NCBI RefSeq assembly: GCF_026339935.1 | Contig: NZ_JAPEPX010000001.1 | Coordinates: 4,707,501 to 4,771,500, forward strand | Direction: 5' to 3' | DNA length: 64,000 nt | Origin: Streptomyces sp. NBC_01551 | GTDB taxonomy: Bacteria > Actinomycetota > Actinomycetes > Streptomycetales > Streptomycetaceae | Shown here: in pieces, positions 47,213 to 55,949 of the stretch | How the letters are laid out: every line of letters begins with the position of its first letter | Numbering within the stretch: position 1 is the first letter of the stretch | Notes under the pieces: generated by a model | Seen by the model: only the letters and a program-made list of their open reading frames with translations | What the model was told of the DNA's origin: nothing | Database searches by the model: none | Made by a program: the position numbers and the translations under genes

Positions 47213-49299
47213 CTGGAGGTTTCCTTCGTGAGCCGGTCCCAGTCGGTGACGACGGGGATGAGTTCGCAGCGCGCCCAGAGGGGGAGCTGGTCGAGGTGGT
47301 GGGGCGAGCCGGAGACGCCGTCGGCGCCCAGCGGGACCGCCCAGAGGCTGTCCTCGCGGCGGCCGAGGTCCCACACGTAACGCGCGGCCGATGCGCGGGC
47401 GGTGAGGTCGGTGAAGCCGGGGACGGAGGAGGTGGCGTTCACGCAGTCGTGATCGCCGCCGAGGCCGGGCCACTCGGCCTCCGGGTCCGGGAGCGCCGAC
47501 CAGGGGGTCAGCCGGTGGACCTGCGACCAGGGCGCGTCGGGGCGGGCGGCGGCGGCCGTCTCCTCCAGGGCGGCGCGGACGTGGGCCGCGCGGTCGAGGC
47601 CGGGCAGGAGGGCGGTGGTCAGCAGGCCTTCGAGGGCGTAGCCGATCTTGGGGACCAGGTACAGCCAGGGGTGGAACACGTCGGGGCCGGAGGGCGCGTC
47701 GGTCAGCCCGGCGAAGACGGGGTCGGCGGCGAGTTGGCGGACGGTCGCGGTCCGGAAGGCCGAGAAGACGGTCGCGTCGGTGCTCTCGGCGGCCATGTGG
47801 CGGTCCCAGGCGAGCAGCCGGGTGCGCAGCGCGGCGGCTGCGGGGGAGAGGTCGTCGAGGCCGGGCAGCAGGGCGAGCAGCGGCTCGGCGGAAGCCAGGT
47901 ACGTGTCCTGGTGTACGTCGGCCATCGCCTTCGGGGTCCAGTCCGCGGAGCCGCTCAGCAGCTCGCGGATGCGGTTGGCGCGGTGCGGGGGCGCGAACTC
48001 GACGCCGAGCGGGGAGGCGATGCCGTGCGCGTTCGCCATGACGGCGAAGCCCTGGACGGGCTCGACCGGCGTCTGCGCCCAGCCCTGCCACTCGTGCCGG
48101 CGCTCCCACGCGGGCACCGGGCGCAGCCGGTTGGCGGGGTCGCGCAGCGGCACGGCGCCGGCGACGCGGTGCAGCAGACCGCCCTCGGAGTCGGCGGCGT
48201 GGACGACGTTGACGGGCTCGGCCCAGGCGTCGAAGGCGCGGTCGATGTCGGCGACCGTACGGGCGCGCAGCAGGGCGGGGAGGGTGGCGAAGCCGAGGTC
48301 GCGGCGGACCCGGGGCGGGTAGCGCAGGGCGAGGGTCTGGCCGCCGCCGTCCGTGTCGTCCCGGACGATGACGGGGCCGCGCGCGGTCTCCAGGACCTCG
48401 ATGTCGACGGGGTCGGCGCCGGCGACGGTGATGGTCTCGGTGTGCCGCCGGACCGGCTCCCAGGCGCCGTCGGGGCCCAGGGCCTCGATGCCGGCGCCGT
48501 CGGCGGTGGGGCGCAACTGCTCGGCGTACAGGTCCTGGTAGTCGGACATCGCGTTGGTGATGGCCCAGGCGGCGGTGCCGGTGTGGCCGAAGTGGCCGAG
48601 GCCGGGGATGCCGGGGACGGCGAGGCCGATGACGTCGTACTCGGGGCAGGCGAGACGGATCTGCTGGTAGACGCCCGGGTCCTCGATGAAGCGGTGCGGG
48701 TCGCCCGCGATGATCGCCGAGCCGGTGGCGGTGCGGTCGCCGGGGACGAGCCAGCCGTTGCTGCCGACGGTGCCGGGGCCGTCGGTGGCGAAGAGGGTGA
48801 CGGCCTCGTCGCCGAGGGCGCGGGCCACGCGCTCGCGCCACAGCTTGGTGGCGAAGCCGGCGAACAGGATGTGCGTGGCGATCCAGATGGCGAGGGGGAC
48901 CCAGGGCTCCCACGGGGTGGGGGCGTGGCCGGTGCGGGCGAACCGCTCGTCGCGGGCGGCGCCTTCGGCGAGGCCGTCGTTGACGCCGTCCACGTAGGCG
49001 CGGACCCAGGCGGCGGTTTCCGCGTCGAGGGCCTCGTAGCAGGCGCGGGCGGTGTCGGCGAGGCGGCTCTGGCGGGCGAACCGGTCCCAGGTGACGGACT
49101 CGGCGCCGAGGAAGGCGGCGCTGGAGCCCTCGGCGCGGTGCCGCTCGACCTCCAACTGCCAGGCACGGTCGAGGGCGGTGGTGCGGCCCTGGGCGCGGGA
49201 GAGGCCGAGGGCGTCGGGTGCGCGAAGATGGGGGATGCCCCATGCGTCGCGGTAGACCTCGTAGGCTTGGCCGGTCGCGCTGTTGCTCACACTGCTCAC
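47209..49299 (-). CDS. Penicillin-acylase-family Ntn hydrolase, cytoplasmic (DesG-like)
   Basis: 696 residues. The autoprocessing site is before Ser180 in GPGTVGSNGWLVPG, the N-terminal nucleophile of the beta chain. Other family parts: YRDAWGIPHLRA, AYVDGVNDGL, IIAGDPHRF and AVMANAHGIAS. There is no signal peptide, unlike classical penicillin acylases, so it should act in the cytoplasm. It begins just 19 bp from a DmdR/IdeR iron box and is coupled to a siderophore-type acyltransferase gene. It may release or exchange an acyl group such as phenylacetyl on a siderophore intermediate. That role is inferred from the context. Confidence 0.82.
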   Translation of the reverse strand: MSSVSNSATGQAYEVYRDAWGIPHLRAPDALGLSRAQGRTTALDRAWQLEVERHRAEGSSAAFLGAESVTWDRFARQSRLADTARACYEALDAETAAWVRAYVDGVNDGLAEGAARDERFARTGHAPTPWEPWVPLAIWIATHILFAGFATKLWRERVARALGDEAVTLFATDGPGTVGSNGWLVPGDRTATGSAIIAGDPHRFIEDPGVYQQIRLACPEYDVIGLAVPGIPGLGHFGHTGTAAWAITNAMSDYQDLYAEQLRPTADGAGIEALGPDGAWEPVRRHTETITVAGADPVDIEVLETARGPVIVRDDTDGGGQTLALRYPPRVRRDLGFATLPALLRARTVADIDRAFDAWAEPVNVVHAADSEGGLLHRVAGAVPLRDPANRLRPVPAWERRHEWQGWAQTPVEPVQGFAVMANAHGIASPLGVEFAPPHRANRIRELLSGSADWTPKAMADVHQDTYLASAEPLLALLPGLDDLSPAAAALRTRLLAWDRHMAAESTDATVFSAFRTATVRQLAADPVFAGLTDAPSGPDVFHPWLYLVPKIGYALEGLLTTALLPGLDRAAHVRAALEETAAAARPDAPWSQVHRLTPWSALPDPEAEWPGLGGDHDCVNATSSVPGFTDLTARASAARYVWDLGRREDSLWAVPLGADGVSGSPHHLDQLPLWARCELIPVVTDWDRLTKETSR

Positions 49300-49317
49300 A
49301 CTCTTCCCCGGGCTGTC

Positions 49318-49336
49318 TTAGGTTAGGCTGACCTAA
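49318..49336. promoter_or_regulatory. Iron box (DmdR/IdeR operator)
   Basis: TTAGGTTAGGCTGACCTAA matches the palindromic 19-bp IdeR/DmdR consensus in 18 positions. It lies between two divergent units, 19 bp before the penicillin-acylase ATG and 30 bp before the siderophore-interacting-protein ATG at 49366. TATAAG at 49338-49343 is a possible -10 box for the plus-strand gene. Iron-bound repressor here should repress both units. Confidence 0.93.
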
Positions 49337-49365
49337 CTATAAGCTGGATGAAGGGGTGGGCGGCG

Positions 49366-50106
49366 ATGGGCGTCGGTAAGGGCTGGGAGGGCGTGGTCCT
49401 CAAGCTCATGCGGGGCAGGGACTTCACGTTCACGGTGACGGGCGTGGAAGACGTCACCGAGCACTACCGGCGGATCCGGCTCTCGGACGGCGGCCTGCTC
49501 GCCGAGGCCGGGGGCTCCCTCCACCCGACGATGTGGGTGCGGCTGTGGTTCCAGAGCGAGGGCAAGCCGCACCAGCGCGCCTACACGCTCGTCGACCCGG
49601 ACCCGGCCGAGGGGACGTTCGCGTTCGAGTTCGCGCTGCACGACGGCATAGCGAGCGACTGGGCGCGGGCCGCGAAGCCGGGCGACACGATCGAGGCCAC
49701 CGTCCAGGGGACGGGCTTCACCGCCCCGGAGCCGGAGCCGCAGCGCCTGCTGGTCATCGGCGACCCGGCCTCGCTCCCGGCCGTCAACTCCCTGCTGGAC
49801 GCGTACCCGAGCACCCCGGCGACGCTGTGGTTCGAGACGCAGCACGACTCCGACCTGCGGCTGCCGGTACGGCTCGACACGGAGCGGCACGAGATCCGGC
49901 GGGTCGAGCGCGGCACGGGCGGCGGGGCGGCGCTGGTGGAGCGGGTGAAATCGGAACTCCCCGCGCTGGTGGCGGACCCGGCCTCGGCGTACGTCTGGCT
50001 GGCCTGCGACGCGGCGACGACCCGCACGCTGACGGGGTACCTCCGCAAGGACCTGGGGCTGCCGAAGCAGCGCGTGAACTCGCTGGGGTACTGGCGGGCC
50101 GGCTGA
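49366..50106 (+). CDS. Siderophore-interacting protein (FAD-binding ferric-siderophore reductase)
   Basis: 246 residues from ATG 49366, chosen because the TATAAG box at 49338 puts the transcript start near an earlier ATG at 49348. FAD-binding half: VTGVEDVTEHYRRIRLSD, HQRAYTLVDPDP and FEFALHDG. C-terminal SIP domain: LLVIGDPASLPAVNSLL, YVWLACDAATTRTLTGYL and the conserved end LGYWRAG. It should reduce ferric siderophore in the cytoplasm to release iron. Divergent from the penicillin-acylase operon with a shared iron box. Confidence 0.9.
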   Translation: MGVGKGWEGVVLKLMRGRDFTFTVTGVEDVTEHYRRIRLSDGGLLAEAGGSLHPTMWVRLWFQSEGKPHQRAYTLVDPDPAEGTFAFEFALHDGIASDWARAAKPGDTIEATVQGTGFTAPEPEPQRLLVIGDPASLPAVNSLLDAYPSTPATLWFETQHDSDLRLPVRLDTERHEIRRVERGTGGGAALVERVKSELPALVADPASAYVWLACDAATTRTLTGYLRKDLGLPKQRVNSLGYWRAG

Positions 50107-50189
50107 GCCCCCGTCGTCGATCCGCTGGCGGGGCTTGCCAGTTGCTAACCTCGGGCGACAGCTGAAGATCGACACGGGGGAGAGCGGGC

Positions 50190-51674
50190 ATGCGGGCGGC
50201 GAGGGCTGTGGCAGGTGCCGTACTGGCGGCGAGCATGCTGGCCGGCTGCGGCGGCCCGGACGGCGCAGCCGCGGCCGACCCGGCGACGGCCGGTGCGGGC
50301 AAAGGCGGCGAGGGCGGCGGCAAGGACGGCAAGGCCGCACCGCGGGCGTCCGCCGCGGCGAAGCCGGCGCCCAAGCTGAACGTCCCGCCCGCGTACGACG
50401 GTTCCCAGGGCTGGGACCACTCCCTCCCCTGGGTGCCCGGCTCCGTGGACACCATCCCCGTCGCGGCCGTGCCCGGCGCCAACGCGGTCGCGCTCCTGAA
50501 CGTGGGGGCCGACGGGGCCGTCGGGTACACGGTGCAGCTCCGGGCCGCCGACAGCGGGCAGGTCCGCTGGACCTCCGCGCCGTGGAAGCTCCCGACGCCG
50601 GTGGACGGAGCCTCGGGAGCCGTCGCGACCCACGAAGGCGCCGAGATCCCGGGCGTGACGAGCGTCGAGCAGAACGGCCACAGCTACGTGGTGGCGCACG
50701 CCCACGGGAAGACCGGCGAGGACGCCCTCCACGAGGGCGCCGAGGTGGTGCGCCTGTCGGTGTACCGCCCGGAGGAGAGCGGCTCGGCGGTGAAGCCGGT
50801 CCGGGAGATCGACGTTCCCGTCCACGCGAAGCCCGGCGAGTACGTGGTGCGGGCGGACGGCGGAAAGCTGCTCGTCGCCTACGGCGGGCGGGGGCGGTAC
50901 CCGACGTGGTCGGCCGCGGTGGACGTGGAGACCGGCACGGTCACCCCGTACGAGATGCCCGCCGACCTCCTTTCGCAGTGCGCGGAGCGGCAGGCGGCCA
51001 TGCCCGTCCCCTGCCGCAACGCCCGGGTGATGGCGGCGGGAGCCGACGGGCCGCTGGTCGCCGCGGACGGCGGCTTCGGCGTGCCGGGCCGGTGGTTCAG
51101 CGAGGCGCACAAGCCCGAGGGCGTGGCCGCCAAGGGGCCCCTCGGGGGCTGGAACGGCAAGGTGTACGGGGTCGCCGGGGGACGCGTCCTCGCCACGTGG
51201 CAGATGGAGTGGAAGGCCGGCGTGGTGCCCGTGTGGTCGGTGCACGACCAGCGGACCGGCGCGCTGACCGCGCGCATGGAATGCGACGTCACCGAATCCC
51301 ACACCGACTCCTCGCTGCGGGACTACCCGGTGGTCAGCTCCCCCTCCGGGCGCTTCCTCGCGGCGGGACCCATCGCCTTCGACCTGGAACGCAAGCAGGG
51401 CATCTGCCTCTGGCGCGACGGCAACCGCAAGACCATCGCGGTCAGCTCGATCCGCGACGACGGCACCGCCTACGGGGAGGTCGAGGACAGCGACACCGCC
51501 GGCTCCCGACCCGCCATCGCCCAGCTGAACCTCACCACGGCCACCGGTGAGGCGAAGGCGCTGGACCCGGGCGTCGAGGTCCCGCAGCACACGGCCGTGG
51601 GCGGCTCGGGCATGTTCGTGTTCCGCGACGAGAACAAGGACGTCCGCCTCTCCCTGAGGCGTGCGCGGCCGTAG
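50190..51674 (+). CDS. Lipoprotein of unknown function with beta-propeller-like repeats
   Basis: 494 residues. Lipobox LAGCGG with Cys20-22 follows a short signal peptide; a disordered Gly/Lys/Ala linker (residues 25-65) tethers the domain to the membrane. The rest is rich in short beta segments of the type NVGADGAVGYTVQLRAADSGQVRW and ETGTVTPYEMP, suggesting a PQQ-like propeller, but I do not recognise a catalytic signature. ATG with GGGGGAGAG upstream. Its neighbours do not indicate a role. Confidence 0.8.
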   Translation: MRAARAVAGAVLAASMLAGCGGPDGAAAADPATAGAGKGGEGGGKDGKAAPRASAAAKPAPKLNVPPAYDGSQGWDHSLPWVPGSVDTIPVAAVPGANAVALLNVGADGAVGYTVQLRAADSGQVRWTSAPWKLPTPVDGASGAVATHEGAEIPGVTSVEQNGHSYVVAHAHGKTGEDALHEGAEVVRLSVYRPEESGSAVKPVREIDVPVHAKPGEYVVRADGGKLLVAYGGRGRYPTWSAAVDVETGTVTPYEMPADLLSQCAERQAAMPVPCRNARVMAAGADGPLVAADGGFGVPGRWFSEAHKPEGVAAKGPLGGWNGKVYGVAGGRVLATWQMEWKAGVVPVWSVHDQRTGALTARMECDVTESHTDSSLRDYPVVSSPSGRFLAAGPIAFDLERKQGICLWRDGNRKTIAVSSIRDDGTAYGEVEDSDTAGSRPAIAQLNLTTATGEAKALDPGVEVPQHTAVGGSGMFVFRDENKDVRLSLRRARP

Positions 51675-51713
51675 CCCAGTGGGCGGGACGCCGGACATGA
51701 AGGCGGGGAGCGC

Positions 51714-51790
51714 ATGGAGGGAAAGGAGCGCATGCAGCGCATGGAGGGCATGGAGGGCATGGACCGCATGGAACGTATGGAACGCATCGG
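51714..51790. repeat. 9-bp tandem repeat with in-frame ATGs
   Basis: Core unit close to CGCATGGAA/GGCATGGAG. Six ATGs at 9-base intervals between 51732 and 51777 all stay in the reading frame of the DinB-like gene, so copy-number change would lengthen or shorten the N-terminus by three residues each time. Confidence 0.9.
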
Positions 51791-52277
51791 ACCTCCGCTG
51801 ACCGGAGGCGAACGGGAAACCCTGCGGGCGTACCTCGACTTCCACCGCGCCACGCTCGCGATGAAGGTCGAGGGTCTGGACGACGAGGAGTTGCGGCGGC
51901 GCTCCTCCCCGCCGTCCACGCTGTCGCTGCTGGGGCTCGTCCGGCACATGGCCGAGGTGGAGCGGCAGTGGTTCCGCCGTGTGATCGGCGGGGCGGACGT
52001 CCCGCACGTGTGGTCCGACAAGCACGACTTCCAGGCTGCGTACGACACCACCGGCGCCACGGGGGCCGAGGCCTTCGCCGCGTGGGAGGCGGAGGTCACG
52101 CACGCCCGGCGCGTCGAGGCCGCCGCGGAGTCCCTGGAGGTGACGGCGTACGTACCGCGGTGGGAGTCGGACGTCTCGCTGCGCCTGGTGATGCTGCACA
52201 TGATCCACGAGTACGCCCGCCACAACGGCCACGCCGACCTGCTCCGCGAGGCCATCGACGGGGCCGTGGGAGCCTGA
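51714..52277 (+). CDS. DinB/DUF664-family protein with a repeat-built start
   Basis: 187 residues. DinB-like four-helix protein: LTGGERETLRAYLDFHRATLAMKV, LSLLGLVRHMAEVERQWFRRV and the metal-ligand-like LRLVMLHMIHEYARHNGHADLLREAIDGAVGA. Such proteins are metal-dependent transferases, in actinobacteria often using mycothiol. The true start is uncertain: ATG occurs at 51714, 51732, 51741, 51750, 51759, 51768 and 51777, all in frame and spaced by 9, with GGAGG between them. The family core starts after residue 26. Confidence 0.82.
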   Translation: MEGKERMQRMEGMEGMDRMERMERIGPPLTGGERETLRAYLDFHRATLAMKVEGLDDEELRRRSSPPSTLSLLGLVRHMAEVERQWFRRVIGGADVPHVWSDKHDFQAAYDTTGATGAEAFAAWEAEVTHARRVEAAAESLEVTAYVPRWESDVSLRLVMLHMIHEYARHNGHADLLREAIDGAVGA

Positions 52278-52343
52278 GGTCCTGGAGGTCCTGGAGGTCC
52301 TGGAGGCCCTGGGTCCTGGGGGTCTTGAGGGTCCTGAGGGGTC
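52278..52343. repeat. 9-bp tandem repeat GGTCCTGGA between two convergent genes
   Basis: About seven units: three perfect GGTCCTGGA, then GGCCCTGGG, TCCTGGG, GGTCTTGAG and GGTCCTGAG. It begins at the DinB stop and ends at the stop codon of the minus-strand GNAT gene. Confidence 0.9.
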
Positions 52344-53148
52344 AGGCTTCGCGGGTGTGCAGGTGCGGCGTCGTGACGCCCAGGGTCGCGAAGCCCAGCC
52401 GGTGGAGGATGGGGCGGCTGTCGTCCGAGGCGTCGACCTGGAGGTACGGGATGCCGAGGTCGGCGGCGATGCGGGCGCGGTGTGCGACCAGGAGGCGATA
52501 GATGCCGCGGCCGCGCCACCCGGGGAGCGTGCCGCCGCCCCACAGGCCCGCGAAGGGGGTGCCCGGCCGCATCTCCATCCGGGCCGCGCTCACCGGGGTG
52601 TCGCCTGCCATCGCGACCACGGCCGCGATGGTCTCCGGCTCATCGCGCAGCAGGGTCAGCAGCAGGTGCCGGATGCGCGGGCGGTCCGTGCCGAAGGCAC
52701 CCGCGTGGACGGCCATCATCAGGTCCACACCCGCCTCGTCCGTGACCACCCGCAGGGTGATCCCCTCCGGCGGCTCCACCGGCAGCCGCGCCAGGTCGAG
52801 CGTCCGGCCCACCATCAGCGTCTCGGCCGGCTCCGCGACGAACCCCGCCGCCCGCAGCCGCTCCCCGAGATCCGCCGGGCGGTCGTGGTCGTACAGCTTC
52901 CACTCGAACTCGGACACCCCACGCTCCCGGTAGTGCGCCACCTGCGCCGCGATCTCCGCGTCCGCCGTCGCCTCGTCGAGGTCCGACCAGAGCACGCCGT
53001 TCCAGCCCTCCTCGGGCGCGGTCTGCCGGACCACGGCGCCGACCCGCTCCACCCGTGCCCCGGCCGAGTCCGGGCTCGCACCGCGCCGCATCCGCGCGTC
53101 GTACTCGGCCCGTACCCTCGTCAGTTCGTCAAGATTCATCATCGTCAT
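52342..53148 (-). CDS. GNAT-family N-acetyltransferase
   Basis: 268 residues. The acetyl-CoA part is visible in the C-terminal half: FAGLWGGGTLPGWRGRGIYRLLVAHRA (motif A with GRGxY) and LQVDASDDSRPILHRLGF. The N-terminal half has HYRERGVSEFEWKLYDHDRP and PADLGERLRAAGF, as in actinobacterial two-domain GNATs. Starts at 53148, 53142 or 53139 are all close; the first is used. Substrate not evident. It is convergent with the DinB-like gene across a tandem repeat. Confidence 0.85.
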   Translation of the reverse strand: MTMMNLDELTRVRAEYDARMRRGASPDSAGARVERVGAVVRQTAPEEGWNGVLWSDLDEATADAEIAAQVAHYRERGVSEFEWKLYDHDRPADLGERLRAAGFVAEPAETLMVGRTLDLARLPVEPPEGITLRVVTDEAGVDLMMAVHAGAFGTDRPRIRHLLLTLLRDEPETIAAVVAMAGDTPVSAARMEMRPGTPFAGLWGGGTLPGWRGRGIYRLLVAHRARIAADLGIPYLQVDASDDSRPILHRLGFATLGVTTPHLHTREA

Positions 53149-53202
53149 CGCACCAGCTCACCAGCCTGCGGACCGCCCCCACAACTGCATTAGCCTCACC
53201 CC

Positions 53203-53574
53203 GTGAACGACGAAGCCCTCATCTACACAGGCAAGGCCACCCCCGACGCCGCCGCCGACCGCGGCTGGCTCCTCGGCCACTTCAAGGACCCCGGCGACGT
53301 CCGCCACAGCGAGGACGTGGAGATCAAGTGGGGCGTCCACCCCAAGGGCGAGGAGCGCGCCCAGTGGGTGACCGGCGAGTCGCGCACCGCGCTCCAGGTG
53401 CTGATCAGCGGGCGCTTCCGGCTGGAGTTCCCCGGCCGCACCGTCGTCCTCGCCGAGCAGGGGGACTACGTGGTCTGGGGCCGCGGCGTCGACCACTCCT
53501 GGTACGCCGAGGAGGACGCGGTCGTCCTCACCGTCCGCTGGCCCTCGATCCCCGGTTACCGCGCCGACGCGTAG
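53203..53574 (+). CDS. Cupin-like protein
   Basis: 123 residues. It resembles a small beta-barrel (cupin-like) protein: IKWGVHPKGEERAQWVTGESRTALQVLISGRFRLEF then VVLAEQGDYVVWGRGVDHSWYAEEDAVVLTVRWPS. The spacing of HPKGE and the DHSW motif gives two potential metal/ligand positions. GTG at 53203 has no Shine-Dalgarno sequence, and TTAGCCT near 53190 could be a -10 box of a leaderless transcript. Divergent from the GNAT gene; no known partner. Function unknown. Confidence 0.72.
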   Translation: MNDEALIYTGKATPDAAADRGWLLGHFKDPGDVRHSEDVEIKWGVHPKGEERAQWVTGESRTALQVLISGRFRLEFPGRTVVLAEQGDYVVWGRGVDHSWYAEEDAVVLTVRWPSIPGYRADA

Positions 53575-53660
53575 AGCTGTGACGATGCACACGAAACGGT
53601 CCAAGGATCACTAATCGCTGCGATCGTGGACCGGATATCGACCATCAGGGAGCACGTTCG

Positions 53661-55910
53661 TTGGCAGCAATCGCACGGTGGTGCATGCGGCACCGCCTCG
53701 TGACCGTCCTGCTCTGGCTCGTCGCGTTCGGCGGGACCGCCGCTGCCGCAGCCGTCGCCGGACCGGCGTTCTCCAACGACTACGAGGTCCCCGGCACCGA
53801 GTCGAGCAAGGCCAACGCCCTCCTGCGCGACGGCTTCCACGGCCAGGGCGGCGACACCGACACCATCGTGTGGCGGACCCCTGACCATCAGAGCGCCCGC
53901 ACGCCCGACGTCGAGCGGCGGATGACGCGGGCGCTCGACGCCGTCGCCGCGCTCCCCGGCGTCGGATCGGTCGCCGGCCCCTACGGCCCCGCCCCCGAGG
54001 ACGCCGCCCGCATCAGCTCCGACGGGCGCACCGCCTACGCCGTCGTGACCTTCGACAAGCCGGCCGACTCCGTCCCCAAGGCCCAGGCGCAGGCGGTCGT
54101 CGACGCCGCGAAGAACGACGGGACCGAGCGGGACGGCCTCCAGGTCGAACTCGGCGGCCGCGCCATCGGCCTCACCGAGGCCCCCACCGCGCACCTCGCC
54201 GAGGTCATCGGAGTCGGCGTCGCGGCCCTGGTCCTCTTCCTCGCCTTCGGCTCGCTCGCCGCGAGCCTGCTGCCGATCGCGACCGCCCTGGTCAGCGTCG
54301 GCACCGCCTATTTCGGCATCACCCTGCTCGGGCACACGATGCCCGTCGCCGACTTCGCGCCGATGCTCGGCACCCTCGTCGGCCTCGGGGTCGGCATCGA
54401 CTACGCACTGTTCATCGTCACCCGGCACCGCAAGGCCCTCCAACGGGGCCTGCCGGTGGCCGAGGCGGCCGAGAACGCCGTCGCCACCACCGGGCGGGCC
54501 GTCGTCTTCGCCGGAGCCACCGTCTGCATCGCGCTGCTCGGCATGCTCGTGCTCCGGCTGAACTTCCTGGGCGGGGTCGCGATCGCCGCCTCCGTCACCG
54601 TGGTCCTCACCGTGGCCGCCTCGGTCACCCTGCTGCCCGCCCTCCTCTCGTACATCGGCCCGCGCGCCCTCTCTCGCCGCGAGCGCCGCCGGCTCGCCGC
54701 CGAGGGCCCCCGGCCCGAGACGCCGACCGGCTTCGCCGCCCGCTGGTCCGCCTTCGTCGAACGCCACCCCAAGCTGCTCGGCCTCGCCGCCGCCGCGGTC
54801 ATGGCGGTGCTGGCCCTGCCCACGCTCTCCCTGCACCTGGGCACCTCCGACCAGGGCAACAACCCGGCCACCGCGACCACCCGCAAGGCCTACGACCTGC
54901 TCGGCGAGGGCTTCGGCCCCGGCATGAACGGACCGCTCACCGTCGTCGCGCGCCTCGACGGGGCGGGCGACCGGGTCGCCGTGACCCGGCTGGCCGAGGA
55001 ACTCCGTACGACCGAGGGCGTCGCCTCCGCCGGCCCGGCCGTCCTCAACCGGAGCGGGGACACCGCCGTCGTCACCGTCGTACCGGAGTCCGCCCCGCAG
55101 TCCCGGGCCACGAGCGACCTCGTCGACACGCTCCGCCGGGAGGTCATCCCCGGCTCCGACGACCGCCGCGCGATGGACATCCACGTCGGCGGCGTGACCG
55201 CCGGCTACGACGACTTCGCCGAGGTCATCGTCGGCAAGCTGCCGCTCTTCGTCGGCGTGGTCATCGCCCTCGGGTGCGTTCTGCTGCTGCTCGCCTTCCG
55301 GTCCATAGGCATCCCCGTCAAGGCGGCGGCGATGAACGTCGCCGCCGTCGCCTCCTCCTTCGGCGTCGTGGTCGCGATCTTCCAGTGGGGCTGGGGCAGC
55401 GAGCTGATGGGCCTGGGCAGCGCGGGCCCGATCGAGCCGTTCCTCCCCGTGATCATGGTGTCGGTCCTCTTCGGGCTGTCCATGGACTACCAGGTGTTCC
55501 TGGTCAGCCGGATGTACGAGGAGTGGCTGGAGACCGGGGACAACCGGCGGGCCGTCCGCGTCGGCCTCACCGAGACCAGCCGCGTGATCAACTCGGCGGC
55601 GGTCATCATGATCTCCGTCTTCCTGGCCTTCGTGCTCAGCGGCGACCGGATCATCGCCATGTTCGGCATCGCCCTCGCGGCGGCCGTGGCCCTCGACGCG
55701 TTCGTGCTGCGCACGCTGCTCGTCCCGGCGCTCATGCACCTGCTCGGCGGCGCGAACTGGTGGCTGCCGGCCTGGCTGGAGCGCCGGCTGCCCCGCATCA
55801 GCATCGAACCCCCGGAGTGCCGCCCGCATGCGACACTTCCGGCGCAGCGGACCGGCGCGGACCCCGCCACGAGCGAGGACGACGCCGCACCCGCGACAGC
55901 TTCCCGGTGA
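53661..55910 (+). CDS. MMPL-family transporter
   Basis: 749 residues. Two RND-like halves, each with a helix, a large extracytoplasmic loop and a five- or six-helix bundle. Conserved MMPL stretches: LGVGIDYALFIVTRHRKAL in half one and LFGLSMDYQVFLVSRMYEEW in half two, with Asp residues in the membrane as proton-relay candidates. The soluble loop starts FSNDYEVPGTESSKANALL. TTG start with AGGGAG eight bases upstream. Substrates of related proteins are lipids, siderophores or drugs; this one is unknown. A charged tail follows the last helix. Confidence 0.92.
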   Translation: MAAIARWCMRHRLVTVLLWLVAFGGTAAAAAVAGPAFSNDYEVPGTESSKANALLRDGFHGQGGDTDTIVWRTPDHQSARTPDVERRMTRALDAVAALPGVGSVAGPYGPAPEDAARISSDGRTAYAVVTFDKPADSVPKAQAQAVVDAAKNDGTERDGLQVELGGRAIGLTEAPTAHLAEVIGVGVAALVLFLAFGSLAASLLPIATALVSVGTAYFGITLLGHTMPVADFAPMLGTLVGLGVGIDYALFIVTRHRKALQRGLPVAEAAENAVATTGRAVVFAGATVCIALLGMLVLRLNFLGGVAIAASVTVVLTVAASVTLLPALLSYIGPRALSRRERRRLAAEGPRPETPTGFAARWSAFVERHPKLLGLAAAAVMAVLALPTLSLHLGTSDQGNNPATATTRKAYDLLGEGFGPGMNGPLTVVARLDGAGDRVAVTRLAEELRTTEGVASAGPAVLNRSGDTAVVTVVPESAPQSRATSDLVDTLRREVIPGSDDRRAMDIHVGGVTAGYDDFAEVIVGKLPLFVGVVIALGCVLLLLAFRSIGIPVKAAAMNVAAVASSFGVVVAIFQWGWGSELMGLGSAGPIEPFLPVIMVSVLFGLSMDYQVFLVSRMYEEWLETGDNRRAVRVGLTETSRVINSAAVIMISVFLAFVLSGDRIIAMFGIALAAAVALDAFVLRTLLVPALMHLLGGANWWLPAWLERRLPRISIEPPECRPHATLPAQRTGADPATSEDDAAPATASR

Positions 55911-55949
55911 CGCGGCAGACCGCCGCAGGAGACCCTTGGAGAGGGCCGC

